Source: Rhodococcus qingshengii (GTDB taxonomy: Bacteria; Actinomycetota; Actinomycetes; Mycobacteriales; Mycobacteriaceae). Taken from it: a stretch of 64,000 nt of DNA. The notes beneath the pieces are model-generated. The model saw only the letters and a list, made by a program, of their open reading frames with translations. It searched no databases and was not told where the DNA came from. The first letter of the stretch is position 1. Each line of letters begins with the position of its first letter. The stretch is taken from assembly GCF_021025955.1 (NCBI RefSeq), contig NZ_JAJNCL010000003.1, forward strand, positions 434,001-498,000. The letters are read 5' to 3'. Of the stretch, positions 26,339 to 34,915 are shown piece after piece. The position numbers were made by a program, and so were the translations under genes.

Positions 26339-28756
26339 ATGCGAGTAGACGGACGGGAGATCCCGGTAACGGGAAGTCTCCTGCCACCACTGCACCGCCG
26401 TACAAGCGACATCATGCGGGTCGCCATCGCTGCCGTGCTGCTCGGCGGCGTTATCGCGGGATCTCTGATCACTCGAAGTCAGTGGGACGCCCTCGAGACG
26501 TCGGTGTCCAACATCGTCGGCGTTCTGTCGCCGAGCCTGTCAGACACCGTGTATCTGCTCTACGGCATCGCAATTCTGGCGCTACCGTTCGCCATTCTGA
26601 TCGGACTGATCGTCGGTCGCCGATGGAAGTTGCTGGCCGGATACGCCGCCGCCGGCCTCTGCGCCGGTGTCGCGCTCTCCTTCACCGGAACGGGCCTCGC
26701 CGCGCCCAAGTGGCACCTCGACGTCCCGGACAGACTCGACGCCACCTTCCTGTCTCAATTCCTCGACGATCCACGATGGATCGCGATGCTCGCGGCGGTG
26801 CTCACCGTCTCGGGCCCGTGGCTTCCGAAAAAGTGGCGACGAGCCTGGTGGACGCTGCTTCTGCTTTTTGCTCCCATTCACCTGATCGTCAGCTCGATCG
26901 TTCCCGCCCGCTCGATGCTGGGTCTCGCGGTCGGGTATCTGATCGGCGCTGTGATCGTTCTGGTCGTCGGCACACCAGCCCTCGAAGTGCCGCTGGACTC
27001 GGCAGTGCGCGTACTCGCGCGGCGTGGATACCGGGTCACCACCTTCCGCGTCGTGAGCCCTTCCGGAATCGGGCCTCTCGTCATGTCTGCCGCCATTGAC
27101 AAAGCACCGGACGACGAACCCTTCGACGAATTGATCGTCGAGTTGTACGGACAGAACCAGCGAAGTAGCGGAGCAATTCGACAGACATTTCGCTGGATCT
27201 CGTTCCGGAACCGGGAAACTCCTCAGCCCTACGGATCGCTTCGTCGTGCCGTCGAACACCGGGCGCTCATGGGTATCGCGTTCGCCGACATCGGTCTGGC
27301 CAGCTCCAAAGCCGTCGCCATCTCGGTCCTCGATCGCGGGTGGGAGATGTACGCGCGCCCGAGTCCTCGCGGCATCCCCCTGGCCGTCGCGGTCGAGAAC
27401 CAGGCGGGCGAGGAAGAAACCACCAAACTGATCGACGCGCTGTGGCAAACACTGCATACCGCTCATGTGCACCAGATGGCGCACGGCGACCTGCGCGCTT
27501 CCGAGATTCGTGTCGAAGGCGGAACCATCCTCTTCGGCGGGTACGCATACTCCGAATTCGGCGCCACCGAAGTTCAGATGCAGTCCGACAACGCTCAACT
27601 TCTTTTCGCCACCGCATCACTGTTCGGCGTCGACGCGGCGGTGGACGCCGCGATTCGCGCGCAAGGCGCAGACACGATTCTCGCGGCGTCGGGCCGATTG
27701 ACCACTGCGGCGTTGCCCAACCGCATCCGGCGGACCGTCGCGGATTCCGCGAAACTGATGACCGAGATCCGAGACGAGGTCGGTGCGAAGAACGGGATCG
27801 AGAAAGTCGCTCCCGCACAGGTCACCCGGTTCAGTCGCAATCAACTCATCCAGCTCGTTCTGCTCATCGGTCTGGTCTACGTCGCCTATCCATTCATCAG
27901 CCAGGTACCGGCATTCATCACCGAACTGAAGACAGCCAACTGGTGGTGGGCGCTGCTCGGCCTCGGCGTCTCCGCGCTGACGTACGTCGGCGCAGCAGCG
28001 GCCCTGTGGGCGTGCGCGTCGTCGATGGTCAGTTACCGCAACCTCCTGATCATGCAGGTGGCCAACACTTTTGCGGCGACGACAACTCCCGCCGGAGTGG
28101 GCGGGCTCGCCCTGAGTGTGCGGTTCCTGCAGAAGGGCGGGCTCGGTACCGTCCGCGCAACGGCCGCTGTCGCGCTTCAACAGACGGTTCAGGTGGTCAC
28201 CCACGTCGGCTTGCTGATCTTCTTCTCTGTCGTCGCCGGACGCGATACAAATCTCTCGCACTTCATCCCCGGATCCACTGTTCTGTATCTGGCGGGCGGA
28301 GTCGCGCTCGGAGTTCTCGGCGCATTCATGTTCATCCCGAAGCTCCGTGGGTGGCTGCGCGACGATCTGCGTCCTCAGATCACCGAAGTGTTGGGTGAAC
28401 TGAGCCAGCTCGCGCGAAACCCCACGCGTTTCCTCATCATCGTGGGCGGCAGCGCCGCAACAACTCTCGGTGCCGCTCTGGCGCTGTGGGCGAGCGTCGA
28501 AGCATTCGGCGGCGGAACGACGTTCATCACCGTCACCATCGTGACGATGATCGGCGGCACGCTGGCCTCGGCAGCTCCGACACCGGGTGGCGTCGGAGCC
28601 GTCGAGGCCGCCCTCATCGGCGGTCTGTCCGCATTCGGACTGCCGGCGAGCATCGCGGTCCCGTCGGTCCTGCTCTACCGAGTGCTGACCTGTTGGCTCC
28701 CGGTGTTCTGCGGTTGGCCGACGCTGCGATGGCTGCAGAAGAACGACATGGTCTGA
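26339..28756 (+). CDS. flippase-like (LPG synthase TM family) protein with a degenerate kinase-like middle domain
   Basis: The 805-residue protein has three parts. Residues about 25-220 are a membrane block of five to six helices. Residues about 225-500 are soluble and look like a serine/threonine or RIO-type kinase, with MAHGDLRASEI as catalytic loop, but the DFG position reads LFGGY, so the metal aspartate is missing. Residues about 510-800 form the LPG_synthase_TM (TIGR00374/UPF0104, MprF-flippase-like) domain with TTPAGVGGLALSVRF and APTPGGVGAVEAAL, the conserved glycine-rich motifs. Likely role is flipping a lipid or lipid-linked intermediate in the envelope. No strong Shine-Dalgarno before ATG 26339. 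Confidence 0.8.
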   Translation: MRVDGREIPVTGSLLPPLHRRTSDIMRVAIAAVLLGGVIAGSLITRSQWDALETSVSNIVGVLSPSLSDTVYLLYGIAILALPFAILIGLIVGRRWKLLAGYAAAGLCAGVALSFTGTGLAAPKWHLDVPDRLDATFLSQFLDDPRWIAMLAAVLTVSGPWLPKKWRRAWWTLLLLFAPIHLIVSSIVPARSMLGLAVGYLIGAVIVLVVGTPALEVPLDSAVRVLARRGYRVTTFRVVSPSGIGPLVMSAAIDKAPDDEPFDELIVELYGQNQRSSGAIRQTFRWISFRNRETPQPYGSLRRAVEHRALMGIAFADIGLASSKAVAISVLDRGWEMYARPSPRGIPLAVAVENQAGEEETTKLIDALWQTLHTAHVHQMAHGDLRASEIRVEGGTILFGGYAYSEFGATEVQMQSDNAQLLFATASLFGVDAAVDAAIRAQGADTILAASGRLTTAALPNRIRRTVADSAKLMTEIRDEVGAKNGIEKVAPAQVTRFSRNQLIQLVLLIGLVYVAYPFISQVPAFITELKTANWWWALLGLGVSALTYVGAAAALWACASSMVSYRNLLIMQVANTFAATTTPAGVGGLALSVRFLQKGGLGTVRATAAVALQQTVQVVTHVGLLIFFSVVAGRDTNLSHFIPGSTVLYLAGGVALGVLGAFMFIPKLRGWLRDDLRPQITEVLGELSQLARNPTRFLIIVGGSAATTLGAALALWASVEAFGGGTTFITVTIVTMIGGTLASAAPTPGGVGAVEAALIGGLSAFGLPASIAVPSVLLYRVLTCWLPVFCGWPTLRWLQKNDMV

Positions 28757-28769
28757 GCCGTTCCCCCTT

Positions 28770-29282
28770 TTACTGCCGGCGAACGATGTGCGCCGGCAGC
28801 GCTTCTCCGTCCTCGTCGACCCAGCCTTTGCTCTGCGCGTAATCGACCACCGCGGCAACACCTTCAAATGTCGCGCCCGAAAGATCCTTGCCTTCGGAAT
28901 CGAAGATCCTTACCAGACCGTAACCACCGTGGGCGCGCTGGAGATGCATCACCGAAGCGCTGTGCAGTCGTTTTCGATAGAGAAAATCCCGCTGGTAGGT
29001 CGCCGACTGCGAAGGGACGCCGGCCAACTGCGTGTGCGTCATAGCTGGGGAGGACAACAGCGTCGCCCGTGATTGCGCCGTCGCAAAGACGTCGTCGAGG
29101 TACCGATGCGCTTGGTACTCGTCGAGGATCGGCGTGATCCGCCCCGTCGTCACCGGATTCGGATCGGCGAAGGCCGTCGTGAAGGTCGGTCCGGCGAGGA
29201 ATGTGGTGTTGAGGCAGCCGTAGTGATCGTGCAAGGCCACCATGAGGAGGTTCTTGAGCTGATCGAGCGTTCTCGCCACCAC
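28770..29282 (-). CDS. hypothetical protein, 170 residues
   Basis: A soluble protein with an N-terminal helix (TLDQLKNLLMVAL), a middle region rich in Thr/Ala, and a charged C-terminal half (YQRDFLYRKRLHSASVMHLQ, IFDSEGKDLSGATFEGVAAVVDYAQ). It has no signal peptide, membrane segment or known catalytic motif. I recognise no family; codon use matches its neighbours, so it seems a native gene. GTG or ATG starts are not well separated: 29282 has no strong ribosome site, and a later start is possible. It is divergent from ltrA (128-bp gap). Confidence 0.55.
   Translation of the reverse strand: MVARTLDQLKNLLMVALHDHYGCLNTTFLAGPTFTTAFADPNPVTTGRITPILDEYQAHRYLDDVFATAQSRATLLSSPAMTHTQLAGVPSQSATYQRDFLYRKRLHSASVMHLQRAHGGYGLVRIFDSEGKDLSGATFEGVAAVVDYAQSKGWVDEDGEALPAHIVRRQ
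28773..28799. terminator. bidirectional hairpin between convergent genes
   Basis: CTGCCGGCG (28773-28781) pairs perfectly with CGCCGGCAG (28791-28799). It lies 16 bp after the flippase-like gene and inside the last codons of the opposite gene, whose stop at 28770-28772 follows the stem directly, so it can act for both. Confidence 0.65.
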
Positions 29283-29410
29283 GCACGTCTACCACCGCGC
29301 CGGAACTATGATCCAGATCACTCCTCGAACAGGATAGGCACTGCGCTCGCGAAACGGACAAGTTCCGCCCCTACCTGCACTGTTGACGTCGATACCGGAT
29401 ACTGACCCCT

Positions 29411-30622
29411 ATGTCGGAACTCGGAAAAGAACCAGACGAGAAGCAGAAGGCAGTTCTGGAGCGGCACGCCTCGTGGATCGAATTGTTTTTCGACCTCGTC
29501 GTGGTTGCCGGCATCGGCCAACTGGCTCACCTGCTCCACGGTTCGCCGTCCTGGTCCGACGTCGGACTCTACGCGTTGCTCTATCTCGCGTTCTGGACGG
29601 CGTGGGCGACGTTCACGATGTACGGCAATGTTGCCGGCGACCGCGTCCGAATTCCGAGCATGCTGATCGCCATGTTCGGGCTTGCCGTCATGATGGCGGC
29701 AGTGGCGGGTATCCACGACAACCATGCGCTGGCCTTCGCTGTCGCCTACGTAGCCGTACGTCTGCTGGCCAGTCGGGTGTGGCACAACGGTCAGATCGTC
29801 GTCGACTGGCCGATCGCCCAGATGTCACTTGGTGTGATTCCGTGGATCGTCTCGTTCTGGTTCGAGGGTGACACCCGCTTCTGGCTCTGGACTGCCGGTG
29901 TCACCATCGACCTGCTGATCATGTTCGTCGTCTCCGGTAGCGCGATCATGGAAGACGCGCAGGAAAAGCTCAACCGCATCATCAAGGTTCGCGGGTTCAA
30001 AGACGACCGGATGCCCGAACTCGAAGCCCTGCACTCCGATCGGGCTCATCTTGCCGAGCGGCTGGGCCTGTACGTCATCATCGTATTGGGCGAGGGTGTG
30101 ATCCTCGTGATCTCGGCAGCCTCGAAGCTCACCTGGGACTCCACGGTGGTCAGCCTCGCAGTCGGATCGTTTGTCCTACTCTCGGGTATGTGGGCGCTCT
30201 CGCTTCTCTACGGCCACGCCGGTGTTCCGCACCTGCAGCCCGAGAAGTTTCCCGCTCGCATCGACATGGCGCTGCACTGTTTCACCACCGGCGCTATCGC
30301 GGTTCTGGTCGCAGGGCTCGGAGCGGCCACCGAACACGGCGCGGAGCACACGCCTGCGAACCTGCGGTGGTTGTTGTGCGGAAGCATCGCAGTCTATTTC
30401 GGCATCAGCACCGTGGCCGGATTGTTTGCGCGATCGGACCGACGGTGGCTGCTCGGCTGGGCGCTCCCCTGCACCGTCATCCCCATCGTCATGGGCATCG
30501 TCGGCACGCATATGAGCGCGACGTGGATCATCTGGGTGCTGGTGGCCACCGTGACCTGGCAGAACGGCTACGAGTACGCGCAGGTGAGGCGTTCGCGCCG
30601 CTCTGCTGTGCGCCTTTACTAA
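29411..30622 (+). CDS. ltrA: low temperature requirement protein A (LtrA family)
   Basis: The 403-residue protein has about ten membrane helices and the LtrA signature near the N-terminus: RHASWIELFFDLVVVAGIGQL. LtrA was linked to growth of Listeria at low temperature; its molecular role is not known. ATG 29411 has no visible Shine-Dalgarno, so a leaderless or weakly translated message is possible. The final residues AVRLY and the TAA stop are encoded by the left arm of a 21-bp palindrome shared with the opposite gene. Confidence 0.87.
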   Translation: MSELGKEPDEKQKAVLERHASWIELFFDLVVVAGIGQLAHLLHGSPSWSDVGLYALLYLAFWTAWATFTMYGNVAGDRVRIPSMLIAMFGLAVMMAAVAGIHDNHALAFAVAYVAVRLLASRVWHNGQIVVDWPIAQMSLGVIPWIVSFWFEGDTRFWLWTAGVTIDLLIMFVVSGSAIMEDAQEKLNRIIKVRGFKDDRMPELEALHSDRAHLAERLGLYVIIVLGEGVILVISAASKLTWDSTVVSLAVGSFVLLSGMWALSLLYGHAGVPHLQPEKFPARIDMALHCFTTGAIAVLVAGLGAATEHGAEHTPANLRWLLCGSIAVYFGISTVAGLFARSDRRWLLGWALPCTVIPIVMGIVGTHMSATWIIWVLVATVTWQNGYEYAQVRRSRRSAVRLY

Positions 30623-30652
30623 CCCCCCGCAGTTAATAAAGGCGCACAGCAG
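30603..30652. repeat. 21-bp palindromic element, copy A (bidirectional terminator)
   Basis: Arms 30603-30623 and 30632-30652 pair with a single wobble around an 8-nt loop. The core CTGTGCGCCTTTACTAAC matches copy B at 44969-45011. Each arm contains the stop codon of one of the two convergent genes (TAA at 30620-30622 and, on the other strand, 30633-30635) and the codons for AVRLY before it. Confidence 0.9.
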
Positions 30653-31871
30653 GGACGGTCTTTACCCGCACCGCCGGGTTGTAGCGATAAGGCTGCGCCA
30701 AGAGGATTCCGGCCAATCGCTTACGCAACCTCGACATCTCGGCCCGAACGGTCACCGTCTTGCGCGGATCGCCGAACAGCTGTGAGGCGAGCTGCGAGGC
30801 CGTGAGGCCCTCGGACGTCTGCGTCAGAGCGAGGAGGATCTGCGAATGGCGGGGGCTGAGGTCGACACTCCAACTTCCCATGGCCGAGGAGTATCGCAGT
30901 TGCATCGCATTCGGATCTCGCAGGTCCAATTCGACTTCGGCACAGACAGTTCCGGATGTTGGGTTCAGCTGAGGACGGATGAGCCAACCACCCGGAAGCG
31001 GCTCGCACATACATAATCCGAGCGACTGGAGCCAATGCTCGCCGCTGCTCATCACTTTCGGCAGCGCGATGCGGTAGATCGGCGCCATCGAATCCACGGC
31101 CGCGACCCAGCCACTACGGTCCACGACCACTGTCGGCTGACTCGCGCGAGCCAGTGTCGACGCCGAGATCATCCGGAGCTGATCCAATCCGATTCGATGC
31201 TTCTCCCGCAGTGCGGATTCCGCCAGCCTGGCCACACTGTCCACCAGCGCGAGAGTCGACGGGTGGACCGTGTCTGCTGCGCCGGCCACGTTGACGACGG
31301 CGATGGCCCGGCGACTACGCGGATCCCGAACCGTCGCTCCGGAGCAGGTCCACGGATGCTGCGAGCGTGAGTAGTGCTCGGCCGAGAACACCTGTACTGC
31401 CGAACCTGACGCCAAGGAAGTGCCGATCCCGTTGGTACCGACAGCTTCCTCGGTCCACGACGCACCCTCGATCATCCCGAGCCGTTCGGCCCGATCCAAC
31501 ATTCGACTGGGCCCGTGTCGCCAAAGGATGCGCCCGTGGCGGTCCGCCACCACGATCAGATTCGCGTCGCCTGGGCCGACGAGTGGTGCCAGACCGTGCA
31601 CCGCCTCGTCGAAGATCTCCGTCATGCCGGCGGCGCGTCTGCCCTCTTCGATCTCGGATTCGCGGCCCGTCTTGGTGATCGAGCACCGCTCCGGATCGAG
31701 TCCGAGCGCACGCAGGCGCGACCACGAATTCGCGATGACGGAGCGCGGACGTGCAGGCGGCTTGCGCCCCGACATCGTCGCTTCGTACACGGATTCGAGA
31801 ACACGTGCGTACTGCGCCGGGTCTTCACCACTACCCAGAGCCGGTTCGAGTCGATTCGTTGCGCCGATCAC
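30633..31871 (-). CDS. GAF-domain transcriptional regulator of the aco operon (AcoR-like N-terminus, winged-helix C-terminus)
   Basis: The 412-residue regulator begins like AcoR: a leader with IANSWSRLRALGLDP (residues about 45-60) and a GAF domain (about 85-235) with WTEEAVGTNGIGTSL and FSAEHYSRSQHPWTCSGA, the motif pair typical of AcoR-type sensors. It lacks the sigma-54 AAA+ domain and the Fis helix. Instead the C-terminus (about 335-400) reads SPRHSQILLALTQTSEGLTASQLASQLFG, then TVRAEMSRLRKRL, a winged-helix DNA-binding domain. It lies just downstream of acoA-acoB-acoC-lpd on the same strand and has GCAAC repeats like those of the aco promoter before its GTG start. It probably senses acetoin or a related ketone and activates the operon. 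Its last five residues AVRLY come from the palindromic repeat. Confidence 0.82.
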   Translation of the reverse strand: MIGATNRLEPALGSGEDPAQYARVLESVYEATMSGRKPPARPRSVIANSWSRLRALGLDPERCSITKTGRESEIEEGRRAAGMTEIFDEAVHGLAPLVGPGDANLIVVADRHGRILWRHGPSRMLDRAERLGMIEGASWTEEAVGTNGIGTSLASGSAVQVFSAEHYSRSQHPWTCSGATVRDPRSRRAIAVVNVAGAADTVHPSTLALVDSVARLAESALREKHRIGLDQLRMISASTLARASQPTVVVDRSGWVAAVDSMAPIYRIALPKVMSSGEHWLQSLGLCMCEPLPGGWLIRPQLNPTSGTVCAEVELDLRDPNAMQLRYSSAMGSWSVDLSPRHSQILLALTQTSEGLTASQLASQLFGDPRKTVTVRAEMSRLRKRLAGILLAQPYRYNPAVRVKTVPAVRLY

Positions 31872-31908
31872 ACTCCAGTCCTATGCGACGGGGTCACCGA
31901 AAGCGAGC

Positions 31909-31923
31909 GTTGCACCCGGTTGC
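31909..31923 (-). promoter_or_regulatory. two phased GCAAC repeats before the GAF regulator
   Basis: In the gene orientation GCAAC occurs at 31923-31919 and 31913-31909, exactly 10 bp apart, 38-52 bp upstream of the start codon. The same motif and spacing occur four times upstream of acoA. This is a candidate binding site for the regulator itself. Confidence 0.6.
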
Positions 31924-31929
31924 AGCGTT

Positions 31930-31971
31930 GTCCGCGTGCGTGAACGTAGGACGGCGTTCGCGCACGCGGAC
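31930..31971 (-). terminator. hairpin terminator after lpd
   Basis: A 16-bp stem with one mismatch, GTCCGCGTGCGTGAAC (31930-31945) against 31956-31971, with a 10-nt loop, directly after the lpd stop. It should end the aco operon and separate it from the regulator gene. Confidence 0.8.
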
Positions 31972-31976
31972 AGTGC

Positions 31977-33371
31977 TCACGCGTTGAGGGGTCTCCCCAG
32001 CGCCGAGAGCACCGACTCGTGCATTGCCTCCGAGAGCGTCGGATGAGCAAACACGACCTCGGCGAGATCCTCGCCGGTGGCTTCGAGGGATCTGGCGATT
32101 CCGAACCCCTGAATCTGCTCGGTCACATCCGGACCGACCATGTGCGCGCCGAGCAGTTCCCCGGTATCGGCGTCGAAGATCGTCTTGACGAAGCCTTCGG
32201 CCTCACCGATCGCCAATGCCTTGCCGTTCGCTTGCAGGTCGAAGTGCCCCACCCGCAACGCGCGACCAGAGTCGGCGCATTGCTTCTCCGTCAGACCGAG
32301 ACTCGCTACCTGCGGGCGGGCATACGTGCAACCAGGAACGTAGTCACGATCGAGCGGGTGAACGTCGGGCACGCCGGCAAGCTTTTCGACGCACAAAACG
32401 GCTTCGTGACTTGCCTTGTGCGCCAAACATGGAGCGCCCGCGACGTCACCGACGGCGTAGATCCCGAAAGCACTGGTGCGGCACCACTCGTCGGTGACGA
32501 TCGCACCGCGCTCGATCTCGACGCCCACGGCCGCCAACCCGAGATCCTCGACGTTGCCGGTAATTCCGGCCGCCACCAACACCCGGTCCACGGTCAACGA
32601 GTGGACACCGTTGCTCGTCTGCACACTCACCTCGACGGCGTCGGCGCCAACGGTCACCGACGACACCGAGGCCCCGGTGTGAATCGTGATGCCCCGCTTC
32701 TCGAACTGCTTGCGAACGAAGCCGCAGATCTCCTCGTCTTCGACCGGCATGATGTGCGGTGCCATCTCCACGATGGTCACCTCGGTGCCGAGATCGCGGT
32801 ACAGGCTGGCGAATTCGACTCCCATCGCTCCGGACCCGATCACGAGCAGCGACTTCGGCAGTTCCTTCGGGACGAGTGCGTCGAAGTAGGTCCACACCCG
32901 GTCGCCGTCCGGAGCGACACTGGGAATCGAGCGCGGCCGGGCGCCGGTTGCAATGATCACGTGGTCGGCTCGATACGTCCGATCTTCCACGGATACGACG
33001 CCCTTGTCCACCAGCTTCGCAGTGCCGGAGATGACGTCGACGGCGTTCTTCTTCATCAGATAGGCAACACCGCCGGACAACCGCTCCGAAACGCCACGGC
33101 TGAACGCCACCAACTTCGAGATGTCGAATTCAACAGACGCCGAACTGAATCCGTATTTGTCGAGTTCACTCAAGGTATGCGCAACATCCGCGCCGTGAAG
33201 CATCGCCTTGGTGGGGATACAGCCCCAGTTGAGGCAGATACCACCGAGGCGATCACGTTCGACCAGCGCAACGCTCAACCCCAACTGGGCAGCCCGGATC
33301 GCCGCAACGTACCCACCCGGGCCGCCGCCGATGACAAGAACGTCATACTTCTGAGACGTATTGCTTTTCAC
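31977..33371 (-). CDS. lpd: dihydrolipoyl dehydrogenase (E3 of the acetoin dehydrogenase complex)
   Basis: The 464-residue flavoprotein reoxidises the lipoyl arm of E2 and makes NADH. FAD motif VLVIGGGPGGYVAAIRAAQLG near residue 11, redox disulfide GGICLNWGCIPTK near 43, NAD motif VIGSGAMGVEFASLYRDLG near 180, and the dimer-interface HPTLSE with the catalytic His-Glu pair near 446 are all present. GTG 33371 lies 5 nt after AAGGGG; the preceding GTG 33374 is too close. It is the fourth gene of the aco operon, 9 bp after acoC. Confidence 0.93.
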   Translation of the reverse strand: MKSNTSQKYDVLVIGGGPGGYVAAIRAAQLGLSVALVERDRLGGICLNWGCIPTKAMLHGADVAHTLSELDKYGFSSASVEFDISKLVAFSRGVSERLSGGVAYLMKKNAVDVISGTAKLVDKGVVSVEDRTYRADHVIIATGARPRSIPSVAPDGDRVWTYFDALVPKELPKSLLVIGSGAMGVEFASLYRDLGTEVTIVEMAPHIMPVEDEEICGFVRKQFEKRGITIHTGASVSSVTVGADAVEVSVQTSNGVHSLTVDRVLVAAGITGNVEDLGLAAVGVEIERGAIVTDEWCRTSAFGIYAVGDVAGAPCLAHKASHEAVLCVEKLAGVPDVHPLDRDYVPGCTYARPQVASLGLTEKQCADSGRALRVGHFDLQANGKALAIGEAEGFVKTIFDADTGELLGAHMVGPDVTEQIQGFGIARSLEATGEDLAEVVFAHPTLSEAMHESVLSALGRPLNA

Positions 33372-33380
33372 CACAGCCCC

Positions 33381-34913
33381 TTACACCAACATCAGCGCGG
33401 GAGAAGCAACAAAGCGCTGGAGTTCCCGAAGGAAGGTCGCACCCAACGCTCCGTCGATCACCCTGTGATCGCACGAGAGGGTCACGGTCATCAGCGTCCG
33501 AACCGAGACGGTGTCGCCGACCACCACGGCCCGCTTCTCCCCCGCACCAACGGCGAGGATCGCACCCTGGGGCGGATTGATGATCGCGTCGAAGGCCTTG
33601 ATCCCGAACATACCGAGGTTGGACACCGTGAAGGTCCCACCCTGGAATTCTTCGGGACGAAGTTTGCCGGTCTTCGCCTTGGTGGCCAACGAGAGCACCT
33701 CACCGGAGATGTCCGCCAACGACTTGGTGTTCGCACTGCGCACGATGGGCGTGATCAGCCCGGTCGGAAGTGCAACTGCCACCGAGACATCCGCCGACGC
33801 GAATCGAAGAACCGATTCGTTCGCAGCATCGAACTGGACGTTCACGTCCGGCACCTTCATCAACGCAGCGGCGCAGGCTTTCACGATGAAGTCGTTGACC
33901 GACAGCTTGACCGCCGGGACGGACGAATTGATCTCCTTGCGCAGAGCGAGGAGCGCATCGAGCTCGAGATCCGTCGAGAGCCGGAAATGGGGAGCCTGCT
34001 GCTTGGACGCCTGCAACCTACCGGCGATTGCCGATCGCATGGGTGTGAAAGGAACTGTCTCGTAATCGGGTTCGACGGCAACGGTTCCCGTCTCAGCCAC
34101 CGGGTCTGGCAGGAGCTGCGCGGAACGGGCGGCGTCGTGCACGTCGGCGACGCAGACGCGCCCCCTCGAGCCCGTCGGACGACAGTCATGCAAATTGACG
34201 CCCAGCGATCGCGCAGTTCTGCGTGCGACCGGGGTGGCCGGCACGGCGCTGTCATCGATAGTCGATCGCAGCGGAAGTCCGGATCTCGTGACCGTCGCCG
34301 CGGGCGCAACAGTGCCACCGGCGTCACGAATCGCGTCGTCGATGTCTCGGACACTGACCCGACCGAGTGGGCCCGTACCCACCACGGCGGCGAGATCGAT
34401 TCCGAGTGCTTCGGCACGTCGGAGTGCGCGAGGACTAGCAAACACGTCACTCTGCGTCGTGCCCTGTAGAACGCTCGGTACGACGGTGCTTGGTGCGACG
34501 GTGGCGCCGGTTGGTGCAGGTTTCGGTGCAACAACCACCTTCGCAGCCGGAGTCGGCAGAGGTGTCGCGGGAGCCGCCGGTGCGGCAGCTGGTGACGGTG
34601 ACGGCTCTTCCGCCGGCGCGGTTGCGCCGCGGGCGGCGAGGAACTGCTCGATCTCCGCATCCGTCGTGGACGCGTCGGCGGATACACCGATCACGGCACC
34701 GACGGGCAGAGTCTGCCCGGGTGTGCCGACGATCTTGCGGAGAACACCGTCGAACGGCGCCTCCAGCTCGTTGGTGATCTTGCTGGTCTCGATCTCACAG
34801 ATCAATTGGCCCTTGGTGAAGGAGTCGCCTTCCCCGATGAGCCAGGCGTTGACCAATCCCTCCTCCATGGAGAGCCCCCATTTAGGGATGTCGATAGCTT
34901 TGATATCCGCCAT
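33381..34913 (-). CDS. acoC: dihydrolipoamide acetyltransferase, E2 of the acetoin dehydrogenase complex, with two E3/E1-binding domains
   Basis: The 510-residue E2 has an N-terminal lipoyl domain with the modified lysine in IETSKITNELEAPFDG near residue 45. A Pro/Ala linker follows, then two peripheral-subunit-binding domains: one at about 155-195 (SPRALRRAEALGIDL, VVGTGPLGRVSVRDID) and one at about 230-265 (ARRTARSLGVNLHDC, GSRGRVCVADVH). The catalytic core fills about 285-510 and ends with the acyltransferase motif SCDHRVIDGALG. It transfers acetyl to CoA. Most bacterial E2 proteins have one such binding domain, so the second is unusual. It lies 3 bp from acoB. Confidence 0.9.
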   Translation of the reverse strand: MADIKAIDIPKWGLSMEEGLVNAWLIGEGDSFTKGQLICEIETSKITNELEAPFDGVLRKIVGTPGQTLPVGAVIGVSADASTTDAEIEQFLAARGATAPAEEPSPSPAAAPAAPATPLPTPAAKVVVAPKPAPTGATVAPSTVVPSVLQGTTQSDVFASPRALRRAEALGIDLAAVVGTGPLGRVSVRDIDDAIRDAGGTVAPAATVTRSGLPLRSTIDDSAVPATPVARRTARSLGVNLHDCRPTGSRGRVCVADVHDAARSAQLLPDPVAETGTVAVEPDYETVPFTPMRSAIAGRLQASKQQAPHFRLSTDLELDALLALRKEINSSVPAVKLSVNDFIVKACAAALMKVPDVNVQFDAANESVLRFASADVSVAVALPTGLITPIVRSANTKSLADISGEVLSLATKAKTGKLRPEEFQGGTFTVSNLGMFGIKAFDAIINPPQGAILAVGAGEKRAVVVGDTVSVRTLMTVTLSCDHRVIDGALGATFLRELQRFVASPALMLV

Positions 34914-34915
34914 GA

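Noticed and set aside
29383-29403. TTGACG and GATACT as a promoter for ltrA
   Set aside because: The spacing is only 9 bp, far from the usual 16-18 bp.
32019-34469. Open frame of 816 codons on the plus strand opposite lpd and acoC
   Set aside because: It is antisense to two genes with full sets of catalytic motifs, contains no recognisable domain, and arises from the codon bias of high-GC DNA.
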